5,898 nt of DNA from UBA3775 sp964572955 (GTDB lineage Bacteria; Bacillota; Clostridia; Lachnospirales; Lachnospiraceae). Made by a program: the position numbers and the translations under genes. Shown here piece after piece: positions 1 to 5,846 of the stretch (position 1 is its first letter; each line of letters opens with the position of its first letter). The notes beneath the pieces were generated by a model. That model searched no databases, had not been told where the DNA came from, and was given only the letters and a program-made list of their open reading frames with translations. The DNA lies in contig CAZNGY010000073.1 of NCBI GenBank assembly GCA_964572955.1, forward strand, positions 1 through 5,898, read 5' to 3'.

Positions 1-46
1 GCAGCCAATACAACTGCTACGCTTAAAAAGTCTAACTTTTGGGGGT

Positions 47-77
47 CACTTCAAATGAGAAGTGCTTTTTTTATTTT
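47..77 (+). terminator. Intrinsic terminator of the upstream transcription unit
   Basis: CACTTC (47-52) pairs with GAAGTG (59-64) to give a 6-bp stem with a 6-base loop. One C follows, then a T-rich tail, T7-A-T4, at 66-77. This is the layout of a Rho-independent terminator reading left to right, so transcription of an unseen upstream gene probably stops here and yifB starts a new unit. A second small inverted repeat, AAAAGT/ACTTTT (26-31/35-40), lies just upstream; it is followed by G residues rather than T, so it is not a terminator in this direction. The stem is short, so read-through is possible. Confidence 0.75.
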
Positions 78-123
78 AGGGCAATGGAAATTTTGCTATG
101 TGTTCATGTATCCTAATAAAAAT

Positions 124-128
124 GGAGG
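124..128 (+). promoter_or_regulatory. Ribosome binding site that sets the yifB start
   Basis: GGAGG lies 8 bases before the ATG at 137. The open frame could be extended to an ATG at 98, but that start has no ribosome binding site and would add 13 residues (MCSCILIKMEVYE) with no counterpart in the family. The start at 137 gives the usual family N-terminus, with a short strand leading into a conserved NGxD/NGLPG region. Confidence 0.85.
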
Positions 129-136
129 TATATGAA

Positions 137-1648
137 ATGCTTAGTATTAGTTATAGTTCTATGCTTAATGGAATTGATGCCGTACCAATAAGAATAGAAA
201 CAGATGTCAGCAACGGTCTTCCCGGAATGGAAATGGTAGGCTACTTATCTTCAGAAGTGAAGGAAGCTAAGGAAAGAGTTCGTATTGCAATAAAAAATTC
301 AGGATATGAATTCAGTACAAAAAAAATAACGGTTAATCTTTCACCTGCTGATATAAGGAAAAGCGGTACACAGTATGACCTTGCAATTGCAATTGGAATG
401 CTGGTATGTGAAAGCATAATATCACAGGATAAACTGAATGATTTATGTATTTTGGGAGAACTGAAGTTGAATGGAGAGGTCTCTCCTGTAAATGGAGTTA
501 TTTCCTATGTTATTGATATGATGGAAAAGGGTTTTAAACGGATTATGATTCCGGTTGATAATCTGAATGAAGCAAAAGTTATTGACGGAATTGAGATTAT
601 TCCTGTTTCTTCTCTGACAGAAGCAGTGTCGTATTTTAATGGAGAATATGATCAGTACTTGTTTGAAAAAAATATCGGATATAAGAGTGAAAAAAATGAA
701 GATTTTTTAGAAGTAAAGGGTCAATATGCAGCTAAAAGAGCTGCTGAGATAACTGCTGCCGGTTTTCATAATTTGTTGTTATGCGGACCGCCAGGTGCAG
801 GAAAAAGCATGATTGCAAAAAGAATACCGGGAATTATGCCGCCGCTCTTATACAGTGAACAGATTCAGCTTACACGAATTTATTCATCAGCCGGAAAACT
901 TGATAGTGATGGATTGATTTCCAAAAGACCTTTTAGAGAGCCTCATCATTCAATTACAAAAATAGCGTTGGCAGGAGGCGGACGGGTACCACGTCCCGGT
1001 GAAATCAGCTATGCAGATTTTGGAATTTTGTTTATGGATGAGTTTCCGGAATTTAACCGTGATGTGATAGAGATCCTGAGGCAGCCATTGGAAAATCATA
1101 CAATAACAATAAATAGAATTAATGGTTCAGTTGAATACCCTGCAGATTTCACCTTGGTTGCTGCTATGAACAGATGTCCTTGCGGATTCTATCCCGATAT
1201 GAAGAAATGCAGGTGTACGCAAACACAAATTAAGCGATATTTATCGAAAATAAGTCAACCTATACTAGACAGAATTGATCTTATGGTAAGTGTTACACCG
1301 ATTAAATTTGAAGAAATGGACTCGAAAACCAAATCAGAATCGTCGGCTTCAATTTATAAGAGAATAAAAAGAGCAAGAGAAATGCAGGAAAAAAGATATG
1401 AGCAAATAGAAAATAAGTATAATTCCAGGTTATCATCAAAAGAGACTGAGGAATACTGCAAAATAAAGGCCTCATCAAAGGCATTGTTGAGGGAAACATT
1501 TTCGAAAAGAGATATAAGCGCGCGAAGTTATTACAGAATACTAAAAACTTCAAGAACAATAGCTGATTTGGAAGGGTGCGAGGAAATTCAGGACAGGCAT
1601 GTGATGGAAGCACTAATGTATCGAATTGATTCACTATATGAAGTCTGA
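137..1648 (+). CDS. yifB: YifB/ComM-family Mg-chelatase-like AAA+ ATPase
   Basis: This 503-residue protein has the full family architecture and normal length. Residues 1-180 form the N-terminal S5/Lon-protease-like fold, including SNGLPG and NLSPADIRK (67-75). The AAA+ core covers about 190-390: Walker A GPPGAGKS (217-224), the family block PHHS (269-272) with GGG and PRPGE (280-289), Walker B ILFMDE (297-302, D301/E302) and a sensor-1 Asn at N345. A cysteine cluster, C347/C349/C358/C360, could bind zinc. The C-terminal Mg_chelatase_C domain carries the sensor-2 Arg in SARSYYR (R463). ComM of Haemophilus and Vibrio is a hexameric helicase that drives branch migration of transforming DNA. The role in Clostridia is not settled, so the helicase function here is inferred. 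It acts in the cytoplasm. It lies 60 bases upstream of dprA, which fits a role in recombination. It is not a real magnesium chelatase, because no tetrapyrrole genes are nearby. Confidence 0.95.
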   Translation: MLSISYSSMLNGIDAVPIRIETDVSNGLPGMEMVGYLSSEVKEAKERVRIAIKNSGYEFSTKKITVNLSPADIRKSGTQYDLAIAIGMLVCESIISQDKLNDLCILGELKLNGEVSPVNGVISYVIDMMEKGFKRIMIPVDNLNEAKVIDGIEIIPVSSLTEAVSYFNGEYDQYLFEKNIGYKSEKNEDFLEVKGQYAAKRAAEITAAGFHNLLLCGPPGAGKSMIAKRIPGIMPPLLYSEQIQLTRIYSSAGKLDSDGLISKRPFREPHHSITKIALAGGGRVPRPGEISYADFGILFMDEFPEFNRDVIEILRQPLENHTITINRINGSVEYPADFTLVAAMNRCPCGFYPDMKKCRCTQTQIKRYLSKISQPILDRIDLMVSVTPIKFEEMDSKTKSESSASIYKRIKRAREMQEKRYEQIENKYNSRLSSKETEEYCKIKASSKALLRETFSKRDISARSYYRILKTSRTIADLEGCEEIQDRHVMEALMYRIDSLYEV

Positions 1649-1708
1649 ACAGCAAATATAATAGAAAACTGTTAATATGATAATTTCAATTAATTAAGGA
1701 GTCAGATA

Positions 1709-2860
1709 ATGAATGATTATGAATATGCTTTGTGGATGTCTTCAATAACTTCTTTGGAATTATCCGATAAATTTAAATTACTTAGGTTTTTTGGAAGTCC
1801 ATACGAGGTTTTTAATGTCAGTAATGATACACTTGATAAAACAATTTTCAGTGAAAAGATAAAGCAAGAGATAGATAAAAGCAGAAAGCAGTTTCGACCA
1901 GATAAAATTATGAACCGACTTTATGAAAACGGTGTTACCTATATATGTTCTAATGACAAGAATTTTCCGGAAAAACTGAAGAATCTTTATAACCCGCCGA
2001 TAGGTTTGTTCTTTAAAGGCAGACTTCCTGATTCCGGGTTGCCGTCAGTTGCTGTTATTGGTGCCAGAAACTGTTCGAGTTACGGCAAAACAATTGCAGA
2101 AGAATTTTCAGGAAAACTCGGAAAGGCAGGGTGTCAGATTATAAGCGGTCTTGCATGTGGAATAGATGGTTATTCACATCGTGCGGCTTTAGATGCAAAT
2201 GCTTACACATTAGGAATTCTCGGAACAGGTCCGGATATTATTTATCCGGCTCAAAATAGTGATTTATACCATGAAATGAAAGAAAGGGGTGGTTTGGTAA
2301 CGGAATATTATATTGGAACCCCCGGAATAAGAAATCACTTTCCTGAAAGGAACAGGCTGATATCAGGATTTGCAGACGTTATTCTTGTAATTGAGGCAAA
2401 AAAGAAGAGTGGTACAATGATAACGGTCGATAATGCATTGGAACAGGGGAAAGATGTATTTGTAATACCGGGAAGAATAGGTGATGAGCTAAGTGAAGGA
2501 TGTATGGAAATGGCTAAGGCTGGTGCAGGAATAGTTTTAAGTCCGGCTGAAATTCTTGCAACATTTGATTTTGCTGACAATCAACAGATTATAAAAGAAA
2601 ATGATGAACAGTATGCTTTCAAATTTGACAGTATTGATGAATTTTCTGAAAATAGTAAAAAAAACAGAGATTTGACACTTGAAAAAGATGAAATTATATT
2701 GTATGCTTTGCTAAGTTTTGAACCGATTCATGTTGATGAATTAGTCGAAAAAAGCGGAATGACATACTATAATGTTTTAAAAAAGATAATGAACCTTGTC
2801 TTAAAGGGTTGTATAAAGGAGTCATCCCCGGGATTTTATGTAAAAAAAATACAATCGTAA
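1709..2860 (+). CDS. dprA: DNA-processing protein DprA (Smf), RecA loader
   Basis: AAGGAG (1696-1701) lies 7 bases before the ATG. The 383-residue protein starts with a helical SAM/HhH-like region (about 1-75). An extended Rossmann fold follows, with VAVIGAR (114-120) leading to SxYG, GLACGID (147-153) with H157, FPERNR (211-216), SGTMIT (234-239) and IPG (to G255). A charged linker (about 285-320) joins it to a C-terminal winged-helix domain (about 322-381). In studied species DprA binds incoming single-stranded DNA, protects it and loads RecA during transformation; most bacteria carry it whether or not they are known to be competent. One oddity is the conserved loop after the PG motif, which reads SEGCMEM (C265-M266) where many relatives have GTN or GCN followed by R/Q-L-I. 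The gene ends 11 bases before topA, which suggests co-transcription. The linker-coding DNA contains a near-consensus CodY box (2640-2654). Confidence 0.96.
   Translation: MNDYEYALWMSSITSLELSDKFKLLRFFGSPYEVFNVSNDTLDKTIFSEKIKQEIDKSRKQFRPDKIMNRLYENGVTYICSNDKNFPEKLKNLYNPPIGLFFKGRLPDSGLPSVAVIGARNCSSYGKTIAEEFSGKLGKAGCQIISGLACGIDGYSHRAALDANAYTLGILGTGPDIIYPAQNSDLYHEMKERGGLVTEYYIGTPGIRNHFPERNRLISGFADVILVIEAKKKSGTMITVDNALEQGKDVFVIPGRIGDELSEGCMEMAKAGAGIVLSPAEILATFDFADNQQIIKENDEQYAFKFDSIDEFSENSKKNRDLTLEKDEIILYALLSFEPIHVDELVEKSGMTYYNVLKKIMNLVLKGCIKESSPGFYVKKIQS
2640..2654. promoter_or_regulatory. Candidate CodY-binding box inside dprA
   Basis: AATTTTCTGAAAATA matches the CodY consensus AATTTTCWGAAAATT of Bacillus and Lactococcus at 14 of 15 positions; only the last base differs. 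It falls in codons 311-316 of dprA, in the weakly conserved linker before the winged helix, where amino-acid constraint should be low. The DNA-reading helix of the CodY encoded 2.3 kb downstream is nearly the same as in Bacillus, so the same motif should be recognised. An intragenic site could act as a roadblock on transcription towards topA and codY, giving negative autoregulation. Binding is inferred only. Confidence 0.45.
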
Positions 2861-2866
2861 AGAGGG
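2861..2866 (+). promoter_or_regulatory. Ribosome binding site that sets the topA start
   Basis: AGAGGG lies 5 bases before the ATG at 2872, inside the 11-base dprA-topA gap. The frame stays open upstream to an ATG at 2809 within dprA, which would add 21 residues. The start at 2872 gives MAKYLVIVESPAKAKT, the standard N-terminus of topoisomerase I, so the upstream start is rejected. Confidence 0.8.
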
Positions 2867-2871
2867 AAGTA

Positions 2872-4887
2872 ATGGCAAAGTATTTAGTAATAGTTGAATC
2901 ACCTGCGAAGGCAAAAACAATTCAGAAATTTTTGGGCGCAAACTATACTGTTATTGCAAGCGGCGGTCATGTAAGGGATTTGCCGAAAAGTCAGCTGGGA
3001 ATAGATGTTGAAAATGGGACATTTGAACCTAAATATATCACCATAAGAGGTAAGGGCGAACAGTTGGCGGCTCTTAGAAAAGAGGTAAAAAAAGCTGATA
3101 AAATTTATCTTGCAACTGACCCTGACCGTGAAGGAGAAGCTATTTCGTGGCATCTTAAGTATGTGTTGAAACTAGAGGATAAAAAGTATGCAAGAATCAC
3201 TTTTAATGAAATAACAAAAAATGCTGTTAAGAGTGCTATTGCAAATGCAAGAGATATTGATATGGATCTTGTGAATTCGCAGCAGGCAAGACGTGTTCTT
3301 GACAGATGTGTGGGTTATAGAATAAGTCCATTGTTATGGACAAAGGTTAAAAGAGGAACCAGTGCCGGTCGTGTTCAGTCTGTTGTTCTCAGATTGATTG
3401 CTGACAGAGAGAATGAGATTAATTCCTTTATTCAACAGGAATATTGGTCAATTGATGTTTCTTTAAAATCAAAATCATCAAAAAAACCATTTACGGCAAA
3501 TTTGTTATCATTTAATGATGAAAAAGTAATTATTCAAAATGCGGAGGAAGCTAAAAAACTGGTTGATCAGCTAAAAAAAGCTGAATATCTTATTGAAGAT
3601 GTACGAATAAGTGAAAGAATAAAAAAGAATCCGCTTCCATTTACGACAAGTACACTGCAACAGGAGGCATCTAAGACTCTTGGCTTTTCTACTGTAAAGA
3701 CAATGAGTGTAGCACAGCAGCTTTATGAAGGTGTTGCAATTAAGGGGCATGGTACAATCGGTCTTATAACTTATTTAAGAACGGATTCTGTAAGAGTCTC
3801 TGAGGAAGCAGCTGCGGCATGTAATAGCTTTATTCTCGAAACCTATGGAGAACAGTATATAAATAAGAGTGAAAATAAAAAGAATAGTGGAAAGAAAATA
3901 CAGGATGCACACGAAGCAGTAAGACCAACATATGTAGAACTTACACCGGCATCAGTAAAAGATAATCTTACACGTGAGCAGTTCAGACTTTATCAGTTGA
4001 TATGGAAACGGTTTGTGGCATCTCAAATGTCACCTGCTAAATATGAGAATGCAGGTGTTGTAATTAAAGCAGATGGATATAGTTTTAAAACCAACTCATC
4101 TAAAATTGTTTTTGATGGATATTTGTCAGTTTACTCGGAAAGTGATGATACGGATAAAGCATCCAAAACATTGTTTACACCTGAAGTAAATGAAAAACTC
4201 AGTTTAGAAGAAGTAATTCCACAGCAGCACTTTACTCAGCCGGCTCCTCATTATACGGAGGCAGGAATGGTAAAAACCATGGAGGAACTCGGAATAGGAA
4301 GACCGAGCACATATGCTCCTACCATAGCAACACTTCTTGCCAGACACTATATAACAAAGGAAAAGAAAAATCTTTATATTACAGAAATTGGTGAGGCTGT
4401 AAACAACATAATGGTTCACTCGTTCCCGTCAATTGTGGATGTTAATTTTACATCTAATATGGAAGCACTTCTTGACGGGGTAGAGGATGGTAATGTTAAT
4501 TGGAAAGATATAATATCAAATTTTTATCCGGATTTGGAAGAGGCAATAAACAGAGCCATGGAGGAAGTTGAAAATGTGGAGCTTCATGATGAGGTTACAG
4601 ATATCGTATGCGAGCAGTGTGGGAGAAATATGGTAATTAAATTCGGACCGCATGGTAAGTTTATCGGATGTCCTGGATTTCCTGAGTGTAAGAATACGAA
4701 ACCTTATTATGAAAAAACTGAATATATTTGTCCTGAATGTAATGGTATGCTGCTTTTAAGACGTACACGAAAGGGTAGAAGATATTTTGGATGTGAGAAT
4801 TATCCGGAATGTACTTATATGAGCTGGCAGAAACCTGATAAAGCGGGCGATAAAAAGGAGAATGACAATAAGAATCTAAATAAATAA
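2872..4887 (+). CDS. topA: DNA topoisomerase I (type IA)
   Basis: This 671-residue type IA topoisomerase relaxes negative supercoils by cutting one strand through a 5'-phosphotyrosine. The N-terminal TOPRIM domain has the catalytic Glu in IVESPAKAK (E9) and the metal-binding DPDREGE (D83, D85, E87). The active-site tyrosine is Y301 in ITYLRTDS, with R303 beside it. The central DNA-gate region is complete, including the conserved GIGRPSTYAPTI block. The C-terminus has two four-cysteine zinc ribbons: C580/C583/C600/C606 and C620/C623/C641/C647. A short charged tail rich in Lys, Asp and Asn follows. The length and two-ribbon layout are normal for Firmicutes. No catalytic residue is missing. It sits 11 bases after dprA and 22 bases before codY, so its expression is probably tied to both. 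Confidence 0.98.
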   Translation: MAKYLVIVESPAKAKTIQKFLGANYTVIASGGHVRDLPKSQLGIDVENGTFEPKYITIRGKGEQLAALRKEVKKADKIYLATDPDREGEAISWHLKYVLKLEDKKYARITFNEITKNAVKSAIANARDIDMDLVNSQQARRVLDRCVGYRISPLLWTKVKRGTSAGRVQSVVLRLIADRENEINSFIQQEYWSIDVSLKSKSSKKPFTANLLSFNDEKVIIQNAEEAKKLVDQLKKAEYLIEDVRISERIKKNPLPFTTSTLQQEASKTLGFSTVKTMSVAQQLYEGVAIKGHGTIGLITYLRTDSVRVSEEAAAACNSFILETYGEQYINKSENKKNSGKKIQDAHEAVRPTYVELTPASVKDNLTREQFRLYQLIWKRFVASQMSPAKYENAGVVIKADGYSFKTNSSKIVFDGYLSVYSESDDTDKASKTLFTPEVNEKLSLEEVIPQQHFTQPAPHYTEAGMVKTMEELGIGRPSTYAPTIATLLARHYITKEKKNLYITEIGEAVNNIMVHSFPSIVDVNFTSNMEALLDGVEDGNVNWKDIISNFYPDLEEAINRAMEEVENVELHDEVTDIVCEQCGRNMVIKFGPHGKFIGCPGFPECKNTKPYYEKTEYICPECNGMLLLRRTRKGRRYFGCENYPECTYMSWQKPDKAGDKKENDNKNLNK

Positions 4888-4909
4888 AAGTTAACTAAGG
4901 AGGGGTGTC

Positions 4910-5683
4910 ATGAGTGTTGAGTTACTAGATAAAACCAGAAGAATAAATAGACTTCTGCAAGAAAAACTTGATTCAAACAGAGTAATATTTAATGATTTAT
5001 GTGAAATTCTAGGAGTAGAACTTGAAGCGAGTGTTTATGTTATAAGCAGAAAAGGAAAATTACTTGGAGTTTATAGTTCGGATAAACAACCGGTATTATC
5101 AAAGCTTATAACGGAAGAAGTAGGTAAAATGATTGACAATGCTTTGAATAACAGACTATTAAATGTTTTGTCAACAAAAGAAAATGTTAATTTGGAAACA
5201 CTTGGTTTCAGTTCCGAAGAAGCAAGAAATCTTTCGGCAATAATTGCACCGATTCTTATTTCAGGTCAAAGACTGGGACACCTTTTTATATATAGAAAAG
5301 AAAGGTTTTTCTCGATTGATGATATAATTATAAGTGAATTTGGTACGACGGTTATAGGTCTTGAAACAATGAGAGCTGAAAAAGAAGAAATTGACATGGA
5401 AAATTCCAGAAAGTCAACTGTAATGGCAGCAATAAATGCACTCTCAGATTCTGAGCTTGCAGCAATAAAAACTGTTATCCGGCAACTTGATGGCGGAGAG
5501 GGAATCCTTGTGGCAAGTAAAATTGCGGATAATATAGGAATTACCAGGTCGATTATTGTTAATGCCTTGAGAAAACTTGAAAGTGCTGGAATAATTGAAT
5601 CGAGGTCATCGGGGATGAAAGGAACATTTATAAAAATAGTAAATGATTACCTGTATGAAATTCTTGAAGATGAAGAAGATTAG
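4910..5683 (+). CDS. codY: Global transcriptional regulator CodY
   Basis: A very strong AAGGAGG (4897-4903) lies 6 bases before the ATG. The 257-residue protein has an N-terminal GAF domain (about 1-150), a linker helix and a C-terminal winged HTH. The HTH (A202-E224, beginning ASKIADNIGITRS and running on through VNALRKLE) and the wing (SAGIIESRS, GMKGT) are almost the same as in Bacillus subtilis. CodY represses biosynthesis, transport and stationary-phase genes when GTP and branched-chain amino acids are plentiful. SRKGK (46-50), which I recall lining the GTP site in the S. aureus structure, is kept. The branched-chain amino-acid pocket is not: there is no Arg between R47 and R82, so nothing matches Bacillus Arg61, and the RQFPEEY segment is absent. 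LSTKENVNLETLGF stands in its place, which looks like a lachnospiral form. Ligand sensing may therefore differ. The neighbours topA and rpsB are those usual for codY in Clostridia. Confidence 0.96.
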   Translation: MSVELLDKTRRINRLLQEKLDSNRVIFNDLCEILGVELEASVYVISRKGKLLGVYSSDKQPVLSKLITEEVGKMIDNALNNRLLNVLSTKENVNLETLGFSSEEARNLSAIIAPILISGQRLGHLFIYRKERFFSIDDIIISEFGTTVIGLETMRAEKEEIDMENSRKSTVMAAINALSDSELAAIKTVIRQLDGGEGILVASKIADNIGITRSIIVNALRKLESAGIIESRSSGMKGTFIKIVNDYLYEILEDEED

Positions 5684-5698
5684 TATCAAAAAAATTTA

Positions 5699-5722
5699 AT
5701 TAACACTTGTTTTTGTGTTAAT
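5699..5722. repeat. Inverted repeat after codY, overlapping the rpsB promoter
   Basis: ATTAACAC (5699-5706) and GTGTTAAT (5715-5722) form a perfect 8-bp inverted repeat around an 8-base loop, TTGTTTTT. It starts 15 bases after the codY stop, where a terminator would be expected. However, no T-run follows on the + strand (CATGTGTTATT comes next); the run of seven A (5688-5694) is on the left, so a T-tail exists only for minus-strand transcription, and no minus-strand gene is seen. It overlaps the candidate -35 box, so it may be an operator. Which role applies is undecided. Confidence 0.5.
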
Positions 5723-5735
5723 CATGTGTTATTAT
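5707..5735 (+). promoter_or_regulatory. Candidate sigma-A promoter of rpsB with upstream A-tract
   Basis: TTGTTT (5707-5712) and TATTAT (5730-5735) are separated by exactly 17 bases. The -10 matches consensus at 5 of 6 positions; the -35 matches only TTG. The A-tract and AT-rich stretch at 5688-5704 sit where an UP element would lie, as expected for a strong ribosomal-protein promoter. Transcription would start near 5742 and give a leader of about 105 bases. The weak -35 could be offset by the UP element or reflect control by a protein bound at the overlapping inverted repeat. Confidence 0.45.
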
Positions 5736-5755
5736 TCTCGAGTATGTATTAAACA

Positions 5756-5816
5756 CGGATTGATACGAACCAATGGTGCTGTTATTGCTCGGACAGTTTG
5801 GTAAGGTTTTAATCCG
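5756..5816 (+). promoter_or_regulatory. Structured 5' leader of rpsB, possible autoregulatory element
   Basis: Three nested pairings form one long interrupted hairpin. The outer stem is CGGATTGA (5756-5763) with TTAATCCG (5809-5816), 8 bp including one G-U. The middle stem is ACCAA (5769-5773) with TTGGT (5798-5802). The inner stem is GCTGT (5778-5782) with ACAGT (5793-5797), also with one G-U, and a 10-base loop. No T-run follows directly, so it is not an attenuator of the usual kind; it ends 17 bases before the ribosome binding site. Ribosomal protein S2 represses its own mRNA in E. coli through the 5' UTR, and a comparable role here is inferred. I do not recognise it as a named RNA family. 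Confidence 0.5.
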
Positions 5817-5835
5817 GAAGATTTTTAACCAATGG
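5768..5835 (+). repeat. Direct repeat AACCAATGG in the rpsB leader
   Basis: AACCAATGG occurs at 5768-5776 and again at 5827-5835. The first copy supplies the 5' strand of the middle leader stem. The second runs into the ribosome binding site GGAGG (5834-5838). Both copies can pair with the single segment TTGGTAAGGTT (5798-5808), so they could compete for it. Confidence 0.55.
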
Positions 5836-5846
5836 AGGTAACTAAA

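Noticed and set aside
1..46. Possible tail of an upstream gene
   Set aside because: One frame stops at 24-26 and another at 56-58, but 7 to 18 codons without a recognisable motif cannot identify a product. The third frame is open through the terminator to 133, which argues against it being coding.
98..136. N-terminal extension of yifB from the ATG at 98
   Set aside because: It has no ribosome binding site and no family counterpart, while the ATG at 137 has GGAGG at proper spacing.
347..358. Cysteine-rich or metal-chelatase role for YifB in tetrapyrrole synthesis
   Set aside because: The Mg-chelatase name reflects shared AAA+ ancestry; the Lon-like N-domain and the dprA neighbour point to the ComM family.
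1302..1655. Minus-strand open frame of 117 codons opposite the yifB 3' end
   Set aside because: It lies wholly opposite a conserved gene, resembles no family and has the Phe/Leu-rich make-up expected from the complement of AT-rich coding DNA. The same applies to the shorter minus-strand frames opposite dprA (2335-2580) and topA (2899-3153, 4204-4419).
1657..1662. Perfect TATAAT between yifB and dprA, possible internal promoter
   Set aside because: No acceptable -35 lies 16 to 18 bases upstream (best candidates read CTATAT or similar) and there is no extended TG; in DNA this AT-rich such hexamers arise by chance.
1648..1673. AACAG/CTGTT inverted repeat after yifB as a terminator
   Set aside because: The stem is only 5 bp with a 16-base loop and has no T-run after it.
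2809..2871. Earlier topA start overlapping the end of dprA
   Set aside because: The added 21 residues are the out-of-frame reading of the dprA tail; the start at 2872 gives the conserved topoisomerase N-terminus.
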